From assembly GCA_002842395.1 (NCBI GenBank), contig PHCV01000010.1:1-64000 (forward strand): a DNA stretch of 64,000 nt, written 5' to 3'. The stretch's first letter is position 1; the number at the start of each line of letters is the position of its first letter. The notes under the pieces are model-generated. The model searched no databases. It had not been told where the DNA came from and saw only the letters and a program-made list of their open reading frames with translations. This DNA comes from Betaproteobacteria bacterium HGW-Betaproteobacteria-11. GTDB lineage: Bacteria > Pseudomonadota > Gammaproteobacteria > Burkholderiales > Rhodocyclaceae. The translations under genes were made by a program, and so were the position numbers. Below, in pieces: positions 56,460-64,000 of the stretch.

Positions 56460-57254
56460 CTACTTGTCGCCGCCGAACAGTGTTCCCAACAAACCGCCCT
56501 CCTCGCCGCCGCGTCCGCCGCCGCCTTTCATCACCGGTGCCGCGGCGAAGATGCGCGAGGCCAGCCGCGCGAAGGGCAGCGATTGCAGCCAGACCGTGCC
56601 CGGCCCGCGCAGCACGGCGAAGAACAGGCCCTCGCCGCCGAACAACGCGGTCTTGATCCCGCCGACAAACTGGATGTCGAAATCGACGTCCTGGGTGAAC
56701 GCCACCACGCAACCGGTATCGACACGCAACATCTCGCCAGGGCGAAGCTGGCGTTCGAGAACGGTGCCGCCGCTATGGGCAAAGGCCAGGCCGTCACCTT
56801 CCAGCTTTTCCATGATGAAGCCCTCACCGCCAAAGAAGCCGGCACCCAGGCGCTTCTGGAAGGCGACGCCGAGCGTCACACCCTTGGCCGCGCAAAGGAA
56901 AGCGTCTTTCTGGCAGATCATCGTGCCGCCATATTTTTGCAGGTCGAAGGCGATGATCTTGCCGGTATAGGGCGCGGCGAAGGCGACCTTCTTCTTGCCC
57001 TGGCTCTTGTTCACGAACACCGTGGTAAACAGCGACTCACCGGTGATCAGCCGCTTGCCGGCGCCGAGCAGCGAGCCGAGGAGCCCGCTGTGCCTGGCCG
57101 AGCCGTCGCCGAAGATGGTATCCATCTGGATGCCGTCTTCCATGTACATCATGCTGCCCGCCTCGCCGATCGCGGCTTCCTCCGGGTCCAGCTCGATCTC
57201 GACGAACTGCATGTCGTCGCCATGGATATAGAAATCGATCTCGTCCATTGCCAT
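56460..57254 (-). CDS. AIM24-like (TIGR00266) family protein
   Basis: A 264-residue protein made of beta-strand repeats. '[19 protein letters not shown]' and '[14 protein letters not shown]' with '[20 protein letters not shown]' are the pattern of the TIGR00266/AIM24 family; it ends in a Gly-rich tail '[15 protein letters not shown]'. The function of bacterial members is unknown; the yeast mitochondrial homologue helps organise inner-membrane complexes. It diverges from the AmmeMemoRadiSam operon. Confidence 0.88.
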   Translation of the reverse strand: MAMDEIDFYIHGDDMQFVEIELDPEEAAIGEAGSMMYMEDGIQMDTIFGDGSARHSGLLGSLLGAGKRLITGESLFTTVFVNKSQGKKKVAFAAPYTGKIIAFDLQKYGGTMICQKDAFLCAAKGVTLGVAFQKRLGAGFFGGEGFIMEKLEGDGLAFAHSGGTVLERQLRPGEMLRVDTGCVVAFTQDVDFDIQFVGGIKTALFGGEGLFFAVLRGPGTVWLQSLPFARLASRIFAAAPVMKGGGGRGGEEGGLLGTLFGGDK

Positions 57255-57388
57255 CGGTGGGCCTCCTTGAAAAACTCGATCTTACGTGACGGAGCGGTCT
57301 GGCGGCATATTGAAAACCGGTCTATCGTAGCCATATAGAAGAGATAGGGAGCGCCGTCTGTTCCCCGTTCTACGGAGGAGGTCGCACC

Positions 57389-58201
57389 ATGCCGCAGACC
57401 CAGACCCACCGCCCGCCCGCTGTCGCCGGCATGTTCTATCCGGCTGCGCCCGCCGCCTTGCGGGCAAACGTGCGTGCCCTGCTGGCCGCCGCCCAAGCGC
57501 CGGCACTGCGACCCAAAGCCATCCTCGCGCCGCATGCCGGTTATGTGTATTCCGGGCCGGTGGCGGCCACCGCTTACGCCCTGCTCGCCCCCTTGCGCGG
57601 CACCATTTCCCGCGTCGTGCTGCTCGGCCCGGTGCATCGGGTATGGACGCCGGGACTCGCCCTGCCGGGCGTCGTGGCTTTCGATACGCCGCTGGGCTGC
57701 CTGCCGATCGACCGTGCGGCGCTGGCCGCCATCGCCGACCTGCCCCAGGTGGCCATCCATCCGGCGGCGCATGCCGAGGAGCATTCGCTGGAAGTGCAGC
57801 TACCCTTCCTGCAGGCCACGCTCGGCGAATTTTCCCTGCTGCCGCTGGCTGTCGGCGGCGCCAGCGCCGAAGCGGTCGCCGAGGTGCTGGAACGCCTGTG
57901 GGGTGGCGCGGAAACCCTGATCGTCATCAGCTCGGATCTGTCGCATTACCTGCCTTACGCCGAGGCCGTGGCCACCGACCGCGCCACGCTCGCCGAAATC
58001 CTGCACCTCGAACCGCGCCTGATCGGCGAACAAGCCTGCGGCGCCCATCCACTCAACGGCCTGCTGCTGGCCGCGCAACACCATGGCCTGAGCGCCCATC
58101 TGCTCGATTACCGCAATTCGGGCGACACGGCGGGCGACAAAAGCCAGGTCGTCGGCTACGCGGCCGTGGCGTTCACCGAAGAGGCCAGTCATGTCCGCTG
58201 A
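57389..58201 (+). CDS. amrB: AmmeMemoRadiSam system protein B (MEMO1 family)
   Basis: A 270-residue MEMO-family protein related to class III extradiol dioxygenases. Candidate metal ligands are in 'APHAGYVYSGPVA' (about 50), 'EEHSLEVQLPFLQ' and 'SSDLSHYLPYAEA'. The start ATG 57389 follows a GGAGGAGG site. It overlaps the AMMECR1-like gene by 11 bases; the three-gene order B-A-radical SAM is that of the AmmeMemoRadiSam system, whose reaction was long unknown. Confidence 0.94.
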   Translation: MPQTQTHRPPAVAGMFYPAAPAALRANVRALLAAAQAPALRPKAILAPHAGYVYSGPVAATAYALLAPLRGTISRVVLLGPVHRVWTPGLALPGVVAFDTPLGCLPIDRAALAAIADLPQVAIHPAAHAEEHSLEVQLPFLQATLGEFSLLPLAVGGASAEAVAEVLERLWGGAETLIVISSDLSHYLPYAEAVATDRATLAEILHLEPRLIGEQACGAHPLNGLLLAAQHHGLSAHLLDYRNSGDTAGDKSQVVGYAAVAFTEEASHVR

Positions 58202-58763
58202 GAAAGGCCGCCTGCTCACCGCCCTGGCGCGCGCCGCGATCGCTGCCGAACTGACCGCCGGGCGCGGCCAGCCCCTGCCCGCCCTGCCGCATCCAGCCTG
58301 GCTCGATACCTCGGGAGCGTGCTTCATAACGCTCACCGAAAACGGACAGCTACGCGGCTGCATCGGCTCGCTCGAAGCGCATCGCTCGCTGCATGACGAC
58401 GTGATTCATAACGCCCGCGCCGCGGCCTTCGCCGATCCACGCTTTCCGCCGCTCGAAGCCCGCGAACTGCCGCGCGTGCACATCGAGGTCTCCCTGCTCG
58501 GCACGCCGCGGGCGCTCCACTTCACCGATGAGGCTGACGCGCTGCGCCGGCTCAGGCCCGGCAGCGACGGCGTGATTTTCGAGTGCGGCAGCCGCCGCGC
58601 CACCTTCCTGCCGCAGGTCTGGGAACAGTTGTCCGATCCCCGGCAGTTCCTCGCCCAGCTGAAACGGAAGGCCGGCTTCCCCGCCGATTTCTGGGCGCAA
58701 GACGTGCGGCTCTTCACCTATCCGGTGGAAAAATTCGAGGAGGACGAACACCATGATTCCTGA
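58191..58763 (+). CDS. amrA: AmmeMemoRadiSam system protein A (AMMECR1 family)
   Basis: A 190-residue AMMECR1-domain protein with the invariant 'LRGCIGSLEAHRSLHDDV' near residue 60 and 'LPQVWEQLSDPRQFLAQL' near the end. It overlaps both neighbours by 11 bases, so the products are made in step. Its biochemical role is not defined by the sequence. Confidence 0.94.
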   Translation: MSAEKGRLLTALARAAIAAELTAGRGQPLPALPHPAWLDTSGACFITLTENGQLRGCIGSLEAHRSLHDDVIHNARAAAFADPRFPPLEARELPRVHIEVSLLGTPRALHFTDEADALRRLRPGSDGVIFECGSRRATFLPQVWEQLSDPRQFLAQLKRKAGFPADFWAQDVRLFTYPVEKFEEDEHHDS

Positions 58764-59841
58764 AACTTCCCATCCCGGCCGCTGGTGGCATCCGCTGCCC
58801 GACGGCCGCCTCCAGTGCGACCTGTGTCCGCGCGACTGCCGCCTGCACGAAGGTCAGCGCGGTGCCTGCTTCGTGCGCAAGATGGAGGGCAACCAGATCG
58901 TGCTCACCAGCTATGGTCGCAGCTCCGGCTTTTGCATCGACCCGATCGAAAAGAAGCCGCTCAACCATTTTTATCCCGGCAGTTCCGTGCTCTCCTTCGG
59001 CACCGCCGGCTGCAATCTCGCCTGCAAGTTCTGCCAGAACTGGGACATCTCAAAGTCGCGCGACATGGACCGCCTGATGGATCAGGCCAGTCCGCAAACC
59101 ATCGCCCGCACAGCCAAGCGGCTGGGCTGCAAGAGTGTCGCCTACACCTACAACGACCCGGTGATCTTCGCCGAATACGCGATGGACACGGCCGACGCCT
59201 GCCATGCCATCGGCATCCAGAGCGTGGCGGTGACCGCCGGCTACATCCACCACGACGCCGCCGTCGAGTTCTATTCGAAAATGGATGCGGCGAATGTCGA
59301 TCTCAAGGCCTTCACCGATGAATTCTATGTGCAGCAATGCGGTGCGCACCTGCAGCCGGTGCTCGATCTGCTGATCTACCTGAAACGCGAAACCCGCGTC
59401 TGGTTCGAGATCACCACCCTCCTGATTCCCGGCCTCAACGATTCGGATGCGGAACTCAAGGCGCTGGTCGACTGGGTCGGCAAGGAACTCGGCGCCGACG
59501 TGCCGCTGCATTTCACCGCCTTCCATCCCGACTGGAAAATGGGCGACATCCCGGCCACTCCGCCGGCCACCCTGGCCCGCGCGCGGCAACTGGGACTGGC
59601 CGCGGGATTGCACTACGTCTACACCGGCAACGTGCATGATGCGGAAGGCGGCACCACCTTCTGCCCGGGTTGTCGCGCGCCACTGATCGAGCGCGACTGG
59701 CATGACATCCGCCATTACGCGCTGACCGCCGACGGACGCTGCCCGCACTGCGACACGCGCATCGCCGGACGCTTCGCCGCGTTCGAAAAGGCTTTCGGCC
59801 CACGACGGATTCCCGTGCATCTATCGCAGGGTGTGGCCTAG
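58753..59841 (+). CDS. amrS: AmmeMemoRadiSam system radical SAM enzyme
   Basis: A 362-residue radical SAM protein. The [4Fe-4S] cluster ligands are Cys87, Cys91 and Cys94 in 'GCNLACKFCQNWD'. An N-terminal cysteine cluster ('CDLCPRDCRLHEGQRGAC') and a C-terminal one ('CPGCRAPLIERDW', 'CPHCDTR') suggest extra metal sites. 'YTYNDPVIFAEYAMDTA' and 'VDLKAFTDEFYVQQCGAHL' fit the AmrS family. It probably modifies a substrate shared with the A and B proteins. Confidence 0.95.
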   Translation: MIPETSHPGRWWHPLPDGRLQCDLCPRDCRLHEGQRGACFVRKMEGNQIVLTSYGRSSGFCIDPIEKKPLNHFYPGSSVLSFGTAGCNLACKFCQNWDISKSRDMDRLMDQASPQTIARTAKRLGCKSVAYTYNDPVIFAEYAMDTADACHAIGIQSVAVTAGYIHHDAAVEFYSKMDAANVDLKAFTDEFYVQQCGAHLQPVLDLLIYLKRETRVWFEITTLLIPGLNDSDAELKALVDWVGKELGADVPLHFTAFHPDWKMGDIPATPPATLARARQLGLAAGLHYVYTGNVHDAEGGTTFCPGCRAPLIERDWHDIRHYALTADGRCPHCDTRIAGRFAAFEKAFGPRRIPVHLSQGVA

Positions 59842-62228
59842 CGGCCGAACCAGTAGCGCCGTCGCGCTTCGCGCGCAGGGTCGAGCGTGATGCCGGCCGC
59901 ACCGAGCCGGACACTGACCGCCCCGTCGAGATCGGTACGCGACAAGTGCGCGCCGCTCGTCTGCCAGCGGGCCGCCACGGCGTCCTTGGGATGGCCGTAA
60001 CGGTTGCGGTAGCCGACCGGAAAGATCGCCTCGCGGGCGCCGACCGCGGCAATGAACTCGGGGGTCGAGGAAGTGCGGCTGCCGTGGTGCGGCACGGTAA
60101 CGACATCGGCATGCAGCGTCTCGCCCGGGCCATCTCGCCGTGCCACCAGCGCCGACTTTTTCGATGAAAACTTTTCGACGAGTTCCAGCTCCTGGGCCGC
60201 TTCGATGTCGGAAGTAATCAACAGGCGTTTGTCGCCGGCCTCGACCAGCAGCACGCAGGCCACGGCATTGGTTTTTTTCGCCACCGCCCCCGGCAACGGG
60301 TGCAGCACGGCGAAGCGCACCCCATCCCAGCGCCATTCATCACCCGCCTGACAGGGCTTTTGCGGCACCGGCCAGGCCGAGAGCGGATGGGTGAACGGCA
60401 GCGAGGTAATCATTCGCTCAACCGGCAGGCTGCCCAGCACCGACTCCGCTCCGCCCTCATGATCCTTATCGGCATGACTAATGACAAGAGCATTGAGCCG
60501 ACGCACGCCGATGGCGCGCAGGTAAGGCACAATGAGGCGATTTCCGCTGTCCGCCTCGCTGGAGAATTTCGGCCCGGCATCGAACAGCAGATCGTGCGCG
60601 GCCGTCTGCACATGCACCGCCAGCCCCTGGCCGACATCGAGCACCACCACGCGCGCCTCTCCCAGGGCCGGTCGTGGCGGCGCGTAGGTGAGCAGCGGCA
60701 GAAAGGCGAACACGCCCAGCCAGCGCGCCGGGAAACCGCGCGGCAGCAGCAGCCAGAGGCCGCCGGCGAGCGCCACCAGCAACGCCCAGGCCGGCGGAAT
60801 GGCCTGCTGCCAGGTCGCCAGCGGCCAAGCCGCCAGCCACTCGATGTACCGCATCAGTACCGCGGTGACAAAATTGGCGACTTCCAGCAGGGGCGAGAGC
60901 AGCGGCAGCGTGCCGGCCAGCGCCAGCGGGGTGATGACGAAGCTGACCAGCGGAATCGCCAGCGCATTGGCCAGCGGCGAAACCAGCGAGAACTGGCCGA
61001 ACAGGGCCAGCACGGCCGGCAGCATGCCCAGCGTCACCGCCCATTGCGTGCGACCCCATTCGCTCAGCCAGTGACGGGTGTCCAGGCGTCCGCTGCCGGC
61101 ATGGAACAGTAACGCCACGGCGCCGAAGGAGAGCCAGAAGCCCGCCGCCAGCACCGCCCACGGATCAAGCAGGAGGACGAGGAACAGGGCCAGCGCCAGC
61201 ACCCTGGAGACCGCCAGTTCCCGGTTCAGCAGGCGCGCCAGGGCGACCACGCCGAGCATGTAGAGCGTACGCTGCGCCGGCACGGCAAAACCGGAGAGCA
61301 GGCTGTAGGCCAGGGCGGCGAGAAACCCGGCCAGCGCGCCGGCCTTCTGCGCCGGCATTCTGAGCGGCAAGCGCGCCGAACGCCGCCAGAGGACAGAAGC
61401 GACGAGATAGGCGAGCCCGGCGAACATGGTCACATGCAGCCCGGAGATACTCATCAGGTGGGTGATTCCGGTCTTGGCGAAGATCTGCCACAACTCGGGA
61501 GCGATCGCCTGCTGGTCGCCGATCGCCAGCGCCACCAGAATGCCGGCGTAGGGTGCGGCACCCAGCGTCGACTGAAAACGTTCGCGCAATGTTTCGCGCA
61601 ACATCTCGATGGCATAACCCGGGCGCCAGACGGCGGCATCCAGCCGCTCGGCACGCTGCGGGCGCACGTAGCCGGTGGCGCGGATGTTGCGCTCGAGCAG
61701 CCAGCCCTCGTAATCGAAGCCCTGCGGATTGACGTTGCCGTGCGGACGCTTCAGGCGCACCGTGAAGCGCCAGCGCTCGCCGGCATGGAGCGGAATGGCG
61801 GCAGGATAGGCTTCCCCGTCCCAGGCCGCCTCGCCCTGATACCAGGCCAGCGAGACATGCCGCGGCACGGTTTCACTCGCCGTTTCGACATCGAACTCGA
61901 AACGCACGCCACGCTCGATCGTCTGCGGCAGGCTGCTCACTATGCCGCTGACGACGATCTCGCGTCCCTCGCTGGCCGCTGGCAATTCGTCGGCCAACCG
62001 CCACTGCCCGCGCGCCTGCGCCCAGGCAAAACCGAGGACGAGGCCGGCAGGCAGGAGGATGGAAAACGCCAGCCAGCGCCGCTTCGCCAACGCCGAGTTT
62101 TTCCGCGCGAGCGCCAGGAGTACGAGACCCGTGCCAAACAGCGCCAGCAGCCACGCCCCGGAAAACAGCGTAGCCTGTTGTTGCGCCAGCCAGAGGCCGC
62201 CGGCGAACGCAGCGACAAATCGCCGCAT
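59838..62228 (-). CDS. comEC: Competence protein ComEC/Rec2 (DNA translocation channel)
   Basis: A 796-residue inner-membrane protein that moves single-stranded DNA into the cell during transformation. Domains: N-terminal OB-like region, the ComEC membrane core ('TGITHLMSISGLHVTMFAG' near 240, about ten helices), and a C-terminal metallo-beta-lactamase-like nuclease ('ISHADKDHEGGAESV', 'VVTVPHHGSRTSS'). ATG 62228 is preferred (GGCGGGA site) over GTG 62243. Two dispersed repeat copies are read in frame, as 'KNSALAKRR' (about 41-49) and 'KKSALVARRDG' (about 689-699), the second in a loop just before the nuclease motif. Its end overlaps amrS by four bases on the other strand. Confidence 0.94.
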   Translation of the reverse strand: MRRFVAAFAGGLWLAQQQATLFSGAWLLALFGTGLVLLALARKNSALAKRRWLAFSILLPAGLVLGFAWAQARGQWRLADELPAASEGREIVVSGIVSSLPQTIERGVRFEFDVETASETVPRHVSLAWYQGEAAWDGEAYPAAIPLHAGERWRFTVRLKRPHGNVNPQGFDYEGWLLERNIRATGYVRPQRAERLDAAVWRPGYAIEMLRETLRERFQSTLGAAPYAGILVALAIGDQQAIAPELWQIFAKTGITHLMSISGLHVTMFAGLAYLVASVLWRRSARLPLRMPAQKAGALAGFLAALAYSLLSGFAVPAQRTLYMLGVVALARLLNRELAVSRVLALALFLVLLLDPWAVLAAGFWLSFGAVALLFHAGSGRLDTRHWLSEWGRTQWAVTLGMLPAVLALFGQFSLVSPLANALAIPLVSFVITPLALAGTLPLLSPLLEVANFVTAVLMRYIEWLAAWPLATWQQAIPPAWALLVALAGGLWLLLPRGFPARWLGVFAFLPLLTYAPPRPALGEARVVVLDVGQGLAVHVQTAAHDLLFDAGPKFSSEADSGNRLIVPYLRAIGVRRLNALVISHADKDHEGGAESVLGSLPVERMITSLPFTHPLSAWPVPQKPCQAGDEWRWDGVRFAVLHPLPGAVAKKTNAVACVLLVEAGDKRLLITSDIEAAQELELVEKFSSKKSALVARRDGPGETLHADVVTVPHHGSRTSSTPEFIAAVGAREAIFPVGYRNRYGHPKDAVAARWQTSGAHLSRTDLDGAVSVRLGAAGITLDPAREARRRYWFGR
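60137..60161 (-). repeat. Dispersed 25-nt repeat, copy 15 (inside comEC, nuclease domain)
   Basis: Minus strand: AAAAAGTCGGCGCTGG then TGGCACGGC. comEC reads it in a different frame from uvrC and recO, as KKSALVAR, next to the conserved 'ADVVTVPHHGS'. Confidence 0.9.
62078..62102 (-). repeat. Dispersed 25-nt repeat, copy 16 (inside comEC, N-terminus)
   Basis: Minus strand: AAAAACTCGGCGTTGG then CGAAGCGGC. It is read as KNSALAKR between the second and third hydrophobic segments, in the same frame as copy 15. Confidence 0.82.
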
Positions 62229-62317
62229 CAAAAATCCCGCCACAAGCGATCAGGTTTCTGCATAATCCGTTTCACCGCCAGCCCAACGACAATAATCGAG
62301 AGACCCCAAGGAGCACC

Positions 62318-63016
62318 ATGAATTTCGCCATCCCCCCCGCACCGCAGGCCAGCGTCGGCATTGCCGCGAGCCGTGACCGGTTTCCCGTGCGGCGCATCTA
62401 CTGCGTCGGCCGCAACTATGCGGCACATGCGCGCGAGATGGGCATCGACCCTTCGAATTCTTCGCCGATCTTTTTCTGCAAGCCGGCCGACGCCGTCGTC
62501 CCCGCCAATGGCAGCAAGTCGGTCAGCGTCCCTTACCCGCCGCAAACCAAGGATTTCGAACACGAGATCGAACTGGTCGTCGCCATTGGCCGCGGTGGCC
62601 GCGAGATCGCCTGCAGCGCCGCGCTCGATTACGTCTTTGGCTATGCCGTCGGTCTGGACATGACCCGCCGCGATCTGCAGGCCAATGCCAGAAAACGCGG
62701 TGAACCCTGGGATACCGCCAAGGCCTTCGATCACTCCGCGCCGATCGGATCGCTGTATCCGGTCTCCTGCGTCGGTCATCCGGAGAGCGGTGCGATCTGG
62801 CTCGATGTGAACGGCAAGCGCCGCCAGGAAGCTGATCTCGAACAACTGATCTGGACCGTGCCGGACATCATCCATCATCTCTCGTACTACTTCGAACTGG
62901 CACCCGGTGACCTGATCTATACCGGCACACCTTCCGGCGTCGGCCCGGTCAAGCCCGGCGACACGCTGGTCGGCGGCATCGACGAACTCGGCGAGATATC
63001 GGTAAGAATCAACTGA
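62318..63016 (+). CDS. Fumarylacetoacetate hydrolase family protein
   Basis: A 232-residue metal-dependent hydrolase or decarboxylase. 'YCVGRNYAAHAREMG' is the family start, 'DFEHEIELVVAIG' supplies the metal-binding Glu pair, and 'GLDMTRRDLQANARKRGEPW' plus 'IYTGTPSGVGPVKPGD' complete the pattern. Candidates include acylpyruvate hydrolase or oxaloacetate decarboxylase activity; the substrate is not fixed by sequence or context. Convergent with the EAL gene, overlapping it by 8 bases. Confidence 0.92.
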   Translation: MNFAIPPAPQASVGIAASRDRFPVRRIYCVGRNYAAHAREMGIDPSNSSPIFFCKPADAVVPANGSKSVSVPYPPQTKDFEHEIELVVAIGRGGREIACSAALDYVFGYAVGLDMTRRDLQANARKRGEPWDTAKAFDHSAPIGSLYPVSCVGHPESGAIWLDVNGKRRQEADLEQLIWTVPDIIHHLSYYFELAPGDLIYTGTPSGVGPVKPGDTLVGGIDELGEISVRIN

Positions 63017-64000
63017 GCTCCGCCAGCCGCTGCTCGAATTCGGCACAGGGCAACGGCCGGCTGAACAGATAACCCTGGAAGTTGCGGCAGCCGTGCAGCT
63101 GCAGGAAACTGCGCTGCGCTTCGCTTTCGACGCCTTCGGCGATCACCCGCAAGCCGAGGTTGCGCGCCATGCCGATGATGGTCTGCACGATCAGCGCCGC
63201 CGTCCCGCCAGCGCCGAGTTCACGGACGAAGGACTGGTCGATCTTCAGCTCGTCGAGCGGCAGGCGGGTGAGCCAGGCCAGCGAGGAATAGCCAGTACCG
63301 AAGTCGTCCATGGCGAAGCGCAGGCCAGTCTGCTTCAGTGCCTGCATCACGGACACCGCCGTCTCCAGTTCTTCCATGACCAGGCTTTCGGTCAGTTCCA
63401 GCGTCACGCCTTCCGGGTTGCAGCCGCTTTTTGCCAGCGCCGCCCGCACCGCATCGACAAAATCGGGACGCCGCAACTGGCGCGTGCTGACATTGATCGC
63501 CAGCTGCAAAGGCATCGCCGCCGGCTTGGCCTGTTTCGCTTGCCAGGCGGCCAACTGGCTCAGCGCGGCCTCCAGCACCCAATCACCCACGGCATGGATG
63601 AGACCGGTTTCCTCGGCCACCGGAATGAACTCCGTCGGCGAAACCAGGCCTCGTTGCGGATGATGCCAGCGCAGCAGGACTTCGGCGCCGGTGATGCGGC
63701 CGCTCATCGACACCTGGGGCTGGTAATGCAACTCGAACTGACCGGCCGCGAGCGCCAGACGCAGGTCGGCTTCCATCAGCACGCGCGCCTCCAGTGCCGC
63801 CTGGATCGCCGGATCGTAGAAGCGCACCGCATTTCTCCCATTACGCTTGGCCTGATACATCGCGGCATCGGCGCGTTTCAGAATCTCGTCTACCGTGGCG
63901 TCCTGCCCACCAAACAGACAGATGCCGATCGACACCGAACTGTGATGTTCGGCGCCGCGCAACTGATAAGGCGCCGCGAGTGCCTGACGGATCTTTTCGG
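63009..64000 (-). CDS. GGDEF-EAL cyclic-di-GMP protein, 3' part only
   Basis: The gene runs off the right edge; 330 C-terminal residues are visible. The first 50 are the end of a GGDEF domain ('SIGICLFGG', 'KRADAAMYQAKRNGRN'). A complete EAL phosphodiesterase domain follows, with 'GAEVLLRWHHP' (EVL in place of EAL), 'ELTESLVM', 'MDDFGTGYSSL', 'LKIDQSF' and 'AEGVE'. The metal and base residues are present, so c-di-GMP hydrolysis is plausible. The catalytic GGDEF motif and any sensor lie beyond the window. The frame continues upstream of the TTG at 63962, which is therefore not the start. Confidence 0.93.
   Translation of the reverse strand, partial: EKIRQALAAPYQLRGAEHHSSVSIGICLFGGQDATVDEILKRADAAMYQAKRNGRNAVRFYDPAIQAALEARVLMEADLRLALAAGQFELHYQPQVSMSGRITGAEVLLRWHHPQRGLVSPTEFIPVAEETGLIHAVGDWVLEAALSQLAAWQAKQAKPAAMPLQLAINVSTRQLRRPDFVDAVRAALAKSGCNPEGVTLELTESLVMEELETAVSVMQALKQTGLRFAMDDFGTGYSSLAWLTRLPLDELKIDQSFVRELGAGGTAALIVQTIIGMARNLGLRVIAEGVESEAQRSFLQLHGCRNFQGYLFSRPLPCAEFEQRLAELS
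63199..63223 (-). repeat. Possible dispersed 25-nt repeat, copy 17 (marginal)
   Basis: Minus strand: GTGAACTCGGCGCTGG then CGGGACGGC. The core and tail fit but the A-run is missing. It is read as ELGAGGTA, in a loop of the EAL domain that varies between proteins, in the same frame as the uvrC and recO copies. Confidence 0.5.

Noticed and set aside
1-64000. CRISPR arrays, insertion sequences, prophage or toxin-antitoxin loci
   Set aside because: No regularly spaced repeats, transposase, integrase or phage genes were seen on either strand.

Overview
The window is a stretch of GC-rich betaproteobacterial chromosome. No rRNA, prophage, insertion sequence or CRISPR array is visible. The lineage rests on three things: EF-P with Arg32 next to EarP, a DUF2863 protein, and the gene order rpoE-rseA-rseB-rseC-mucD-glutaredoxin-lepA-lepB-DUF4845-rnc-era-recO-pdxJ-acpS-nagZ. 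The order looks most like Rhodocyclales or related groups, but genus cannot be read from it.

Layout. 0-2.7 kb: a TonB-like protein, an APC amino-acid permease and tRNA-Leu(UAA). 2.8-11.1 kb: a beta-oxidation block on the minus strand (PsrA-like repressor with a perfect operator palindrome, FadE, FadL, FadN-type bifunctional enzyme, thiolase). 11.1-16.9 kb: a coupled osmotic-stress operon (MscS channel, membrane-anchored trehalose-6-phosphate synthase, phosphatase, GH15 hydrolase). 17.2-20.5 kb: tRNA-Cys, tRNA-Gly, pgsA, uvrC and a family 5 uracil-DNA glycosylase. 20.5-23.9 kb: earP, efp and a COG2509 flavoprotein. 24-35.9 kb: the long sigma-E / signal peptidase / RNase III / recO operon on the minus strand, with a sigma-E-type promoter in front of rpoE. 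36-44.8 kb: nadB, the fatty-acid synthesis cluster (yceD, rpmF, plsX, fabH, fabD, fabG, acpP, fabF) with a YgfX-like gene, then Maf and a methyltransferase. 45.5-52.2 kb: phosphate transport (pit, DUF47), DUF2863, dadA, msrB, yciB, yciI, bolA and a parvulin. 52.3-64 kb: purL, an AIM24-like protein, the AmmeMemoRadiSam operon, comEC, a FAH-family hydrolase and the end of a GGDEF-EAL protein that runs off the window.

The most striking signal is a 25-nt dispersed repeat, about one copy per 4 kb (16 clear copies and one marginal). On one strand it reads RAAAASTCGGCGCTGG followed by YGAKACGGC. It is open in all six frames. It lies inside genes, in frame (uvrC, recO, udg, comEC twice, earP, otsB, ygfX, plsX, rseB), or at or just behind stop codons (thiolase, nagZ, dadA, purL, the AIM24-like gene). 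Many hosts are DNA-repair or DNA-uptake genes, which recalls the DNA uptake sequences of Neisseria, although an in-frame-tolerated mobile repeat is an equally valid reading. Start sites were moved inward from the longest open frame wherever family length, a ribosome-binding site or gene overlap required it.
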